Part shown: in pieces, positions 60,922-64,000 of the stretch
Layout: every line of letters begins with the position of its first letter
Position numbering within the stretch: position 1 is the stretch's first letter
Source: Tenebrio molitor
Lineage: Eukaryota; Arthropoda; Insecta; Coleoptera; Tenebrionidae
Direction of reading: 5' to 3'
Assembly (NCBI RefSeq): GCF_963966145.1
Contig: NC_091047.1
Location: 16,492,001 to 16,556,000 of the forward strand
Length of the DNA: 64,000 nucleotides
Notes under the pieces: model-generated
The model's database searches: none
Told to the model about the DNA's origin: nothing
The model's input: only the letters and a program-made list of their open reading frames with translations
Program-made: the position numbers and the translations under genes

Positions 60922-61478
60922 ATAGTATATTTCAAACCAAGGTAAGAAAGTGCTTTCTTGCAGACCGCAGGCAAAGATTATAAACCGAGCCGTAGGCGAG
61001 GTTTGTAAGTGCCTAAGGTCTGCAAGGGCACTTTCTTAACAAGGTTTGAATACAATTTTTTTCCCTACCGGCACAACTTCGTTGAAAAAAGCCCAAAAAA
61101 GATGGTTATATTCCTGATTAAAAGGAAAATTTTGAGAATTGAATAGTAGGCTGGGTTATTTGTTTAATTAACTTGTCATCGCATTTGAAGATTTGACGTT
61201 TGTTCGAAAATTTGAAATAAACAGGGTAAAGTAAACTACCTACCTAGCTTATCTGTTTATTTTCCAGATTATATGATTGATCCATCAACTTGCTTTATTG
61301 AATTGGCTTTCATTTATCAATAACTTATTTCACTTTTGACACTTTTGACATTTGTATTTTGGTACAGTTTTACCATAAACATTTCATGATTAACTTTCTT
61401 ACCTTAGCGAGAAAGTTGAATTTTCTCACCTCAAATGAGGTATCCACAGCCTACATTTCTAACCGGTAGGGAAAAAAA
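60922..61478. repeat. Repeat unit copy B with 5' hairpin
   Basis: Second copy of 6112-6640, same orientation and about 95% identical, 54 kb away. It keeps the full hairpin (60925-61053) with centre AAACCGAGCCGTAGGCGAGG. Confidence 0.78.
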
Positions 61479-61940
61479 AATATGACAGTGTCAACTGGTG
61501 ATACAATAAATTTTTCCTAACCAGTTATGAAATATTTTACTTCTCGTAACCAGTTACGAAAAGTGTGACGTTTCCAAACGTCAAGTAATTTGGAAAAGTG
61601 TCATTTTATATGTCAAAATTAGAAAAAGAATATTTACATTAATTAATTAGGTACATAATCAGTAATATAGCAATACTTATTAAATATGATAAGAAAATAC
61701 TATTCCAATACATAGAATATTTAAAATGTGTGGTCCTGTGGTCAGTGAACAACACAAAAGGGTTTAAATTTTAAGAAAATGTTATCACTTAGTTAAAAAT
61801 AAAAATTGTGAGATTTATTTCTAATTCTTCAGACATTTGCAATTTGCATATCTCTTCTTTTTTATCATAGAGAACGAAAAAATATGTATAAATACAGTCT
61901 GCTTTTGAAAGTTGTGCAGATATTTTAACCTGAGGTAGTA

Positions 61941-62152
61941 ATGTTCACTCAAGTTGCAAAAAACCACTTGTCATTTGCAACAGCATTTTTTCAATATTTG
62001 TGACCAAATAAAGGCACAACACAACCAGAAAATCATAGTTTGGATTTAATATTTTCCATATAAGTACAGTTTTAAAGTAATTTCAAATTACTAATGCCAT
62101 AAAAGTGCTGTTGCAAAGGCGAAGTGGTTTTTTGCAACTTGAATCAACTATA
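61941..62152. mobile_element. MITE, TTGACTCAAGTTGCAAAAAA family, copy 2
   Basis: TTCACTCAAGTTGCAAAAAA at the left and TTTTTTGCAACTTGAATCAA at the right; closely related to 27706-27919. Confidence 0.83.
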
Positions 62153-62156
62153 AGTA

Positions 62157-62288
62157 CAGTGGCCGGCAAAAAAAGTTAGCCATCATTTAAATGTCAGTGT
62201 CATTAAATTCATTAAAGCATTAATTAGGTACACATTTGGATTTTGATGTGACAGAAAAGCGATAGCTAGTTTTTATTGCCGGCCATTG
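62157..62288. mobile_element. MITE, CAGTGGCCGGCAAAAA ends
   Basis: CAGTGGCCGGCAAAAAAAGT left and TTTTTATTGCCGGCCATTG right, TA outside, 132 bp. Its right TA is also the left TA of the next MITE. Confidence 0.85.
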
Positions 62289-62290
62289 TA

Positions 62291-62525
62291 CAGTCGCGAG
62301 CAATAAATTTTGGTCGTCAAGGTCATCCAAGACGCAATCAAAAATGCTCCATTGTAAAACAGTCGTAAATATCATAACCTATCATCATGTTGGATGACAT
62401 TAATTGTCATTTTTTTCTCAATTTTTTGACGTGGGCATAATCAGGCAGGGAATTTTTTTAAATTTGTGACAATCCAACCAAATTTTAAAATGACATTGAC
62501 GACCAAAATGTATTGGTCGCGACAG
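62291..62525. mobile_element. MITE, CAGTCGCGAGCAATAAATTT ends, copy 2
   Basis: Same family as 31035-31280; ends CAGTCGCGAGCAATAAATTT and the inverse, TA outside, 235 bp. Confidence 0.88.
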
Positions 62526-62847
62526 TACGTGTTAAAAGAAGGCAAACCAACCCAACTTGCTTTATACAAATGTTAATGGTGTACCTATAGGAGAATCAAA
62601 GGAATCACTTGGTTTGGGAAACGCTGAAAAAATTCAAATTTGGCCTGCAGTTTTGACGTACGACCAGTCTAAAAAGTCAAGTTTCTATGTCATTCCAGAT
62701 TATGTTTGACTTTGATCGTTTAAGTTTTTTGAATTTCATCATGAATTTTTGATAATGATAATGTCTGCTACTTATTCAGAAAACAACAAAAGCTTAAACA
62801 ACAAAGTAAAAATACTGTAATGGTAAGTAGAAGCATAAAATGAAACA

Positions 62848-62975
62848 TCAAAGAAGTTGCTCAAAATGCTTGCCATCGTTTGCAATGTAAGCTTCAGTAC
62901 GACGTGTCCAAGAAAGCAGAATTCGATTCAGAATACCTCTGTTTTCACGAATGTCCTGAGGGGCGTTTTGTACCT
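62848..62975 (-). pseudogene. Transposase C-terminal relic
   Basis: The minus strand reads PQDIRENRGILNRILLSWTR, then RTEAYIANDGKHFEQLL and a stop. The closing NDGKHFEQLL is the usual C-terminus of DUF4817-type mariner-like transposases. The sequence upstream is interrupted by the MITE at 63012. Confidence 0.75.
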
Positions 62976-63011
62976 ACGTAATTCACCTTCACCATCGTGA
63001 ACGTGAAGGTA

Positions 63012-63274
63012 CGGTCGCGAGCAAAAAAACTGGGCGTCAAATTCATGCTTTGACTCAATGGAAAATGCTCCATTGTAAAACGGTCCCAAATATCATAACC
63101 TATCATCATGTTGTATGATATTATGATATTAATTGTCAATTTTCTCCAATTTTTTTTGACACTTTGTTGACATGGGCATAATCAGGCAAGGAATTTTTTT
63201 TTATTTGTGACAATCTAACCACATTTTGAAATGACATTGACGACCTCACGGCAAGAATTTTTTGCTCGCAACAG
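63012..63274. mobile_element. MITE, CGGTCGCGAGCAAAAAAACT ends, copy 3
   Basis: Third member of the family at 31035 and 62291; right end TTTTTTGCTCGCAACAG, TA outside, 263 bp. More diverged at the ends but with the same interior (CCTATCATCATGTTGTATGA). Confidence 0.85.
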
Positions 63275-63429
63275 TACAGGTGGTTGCAAAAAACCAGGAA
63301 CTGTTAGAATAAAATTGACACATTTTTACAATTATTGCATAGTGTGAAACCTTCTTACGAGAGATAGGTTGGAATTAACGTCAAAATTCAATGACATTTT
63401 TAAAAATTATTGATAGGTACAAATAGGGA

Positions 63430-63459
63430 ATGTTGACTCAAGTTGCAAAAAACCACTTG
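63430..63459. mobile_element. Partial MITE end, TTGACTCAAGTTGCAAAAAA
   Basis: The first 30 bases of the family at 27706 and 61941, then unrelated sequence; truncated or interrupted copy. Confidence 0.6.
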
Positions 63460-64000
63460 TCCGCATCCACATCCCCTTTTTTTTATTAATATACAGAATG
63501 ATTCAGAAATAAGTTTGGAAAAAAAACCGGTAATTGGTGATGATGAGAAGTCATAGACAAAAATTTTTTCTTATAAATGTTTTTTCGTTTTCGAGATACT
63601 AATGATTGAAAATTTACTCAAAATTGCTAGTACGCTGCTGAATTAAAGGTGATTACCTGATTATCTTGGTAGTTTAGTAACAAAATAATCAAAGGTGCCC
63701 GTCACTCACAAACGTAACGCCACTTTCGATCATTTACATAGAAACATTTACAAAGCAGTGTGCTTGTACCTACGACTTTATTGTGGAGTTGATGTAACAA
63801 TGGTTGCTAATGAAATGAACAAATTCGGACAAATTTTCCCTATTCATACTTCATAGGCGTTCAAATACAGGTGATCAAGAAGGACTGTTTAAGTTGGTAA
63901 TGCTGAATTTCATTTTTGAATGGTAACTTCCGGTTGTTGACGGCTTCACACTGACAGCCGCATCAGTGACAAGTCAAATTTGACATTTCAAATTAAATTA

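Overview
The window looks like nuclear DNA of an insect, most likely a beetle. It is AT-rich, has spliceosomal introns of which many are only 51-65 bp, carries insect-type membrane transporter genes, and is packed with Tc1/mariner-type miniature elements (MITEs) that end in TA. No bacterial operon, tRNA, rRNA or CRISPR signal was seen. The beetle assignment is inference; introns, splice sites and gene families are read from the sequence.

Four genes can be supported. (1) A small three-exon plus-strand gene at 10100-15142 encodes a 143-residue Trp/Pro-rich basic protein of unknown function. (2) The first coding exon of a potassium-dependent Na/Ca exchanger (NCKX/SLC24) lies on the minus strand at 32865-33605; its remaining exons were not found. 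(3) A complete three-exon GATAD1 gene lies on the minus strand at 38018-38837. (4) A complete eight-exon excitatory amino acid transporter (EAAT/SLC1) gene lies on the plus strand at 54358-57776, with a poly(A) signal. A fifth, uncertain gene may end on the minus strand at 59317, with an acidic tail and a poly(A) signal, convergent with the EAAT gene.

Most of the rest is mobile-element debris. 1-8 kb: a Harbinger-like MITE, a non-LTR retroelement fragment, and a 3.3 kb element with about 105 bp inverted ends holding a transposase relic and other elements. 10-16.5 kb: the small gene, whose first intron holds three MITEs, then a foldback element. 19.5-31.8 kb: a dense succession of MITEs, a second retroelement fragment, relics of mariner-type, Crypton-like, Helitron and Tc1 proteins, and elements inserted in one another. 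34-44.6 kb: more nested MITEs around GATAD1. 47-52 kb: a hAT-like element, a GC-rich island and several hairpin loci. 58-63.5 kb: hairpins and a tight MITE cluster.

The feature that known families explain least is a set of at least a dozen 75-130 bp imperfect palindromes. Their arms mostly differ from locus to locus, but each has a CpG-rich centre of the same style (CGAG, TACG or TAGC, CTCG). They are described as hairpin loci, and I consider them the best candidate for something undescribed.

Functionally, EAAT (glutamate uptake) and NCKX (calcium extrusion) would both act at the plasma membrane of excitable tissue or glia, and GATAD1 is a chromatin protein. Nothing in the sequence shows that they are co-regulated.
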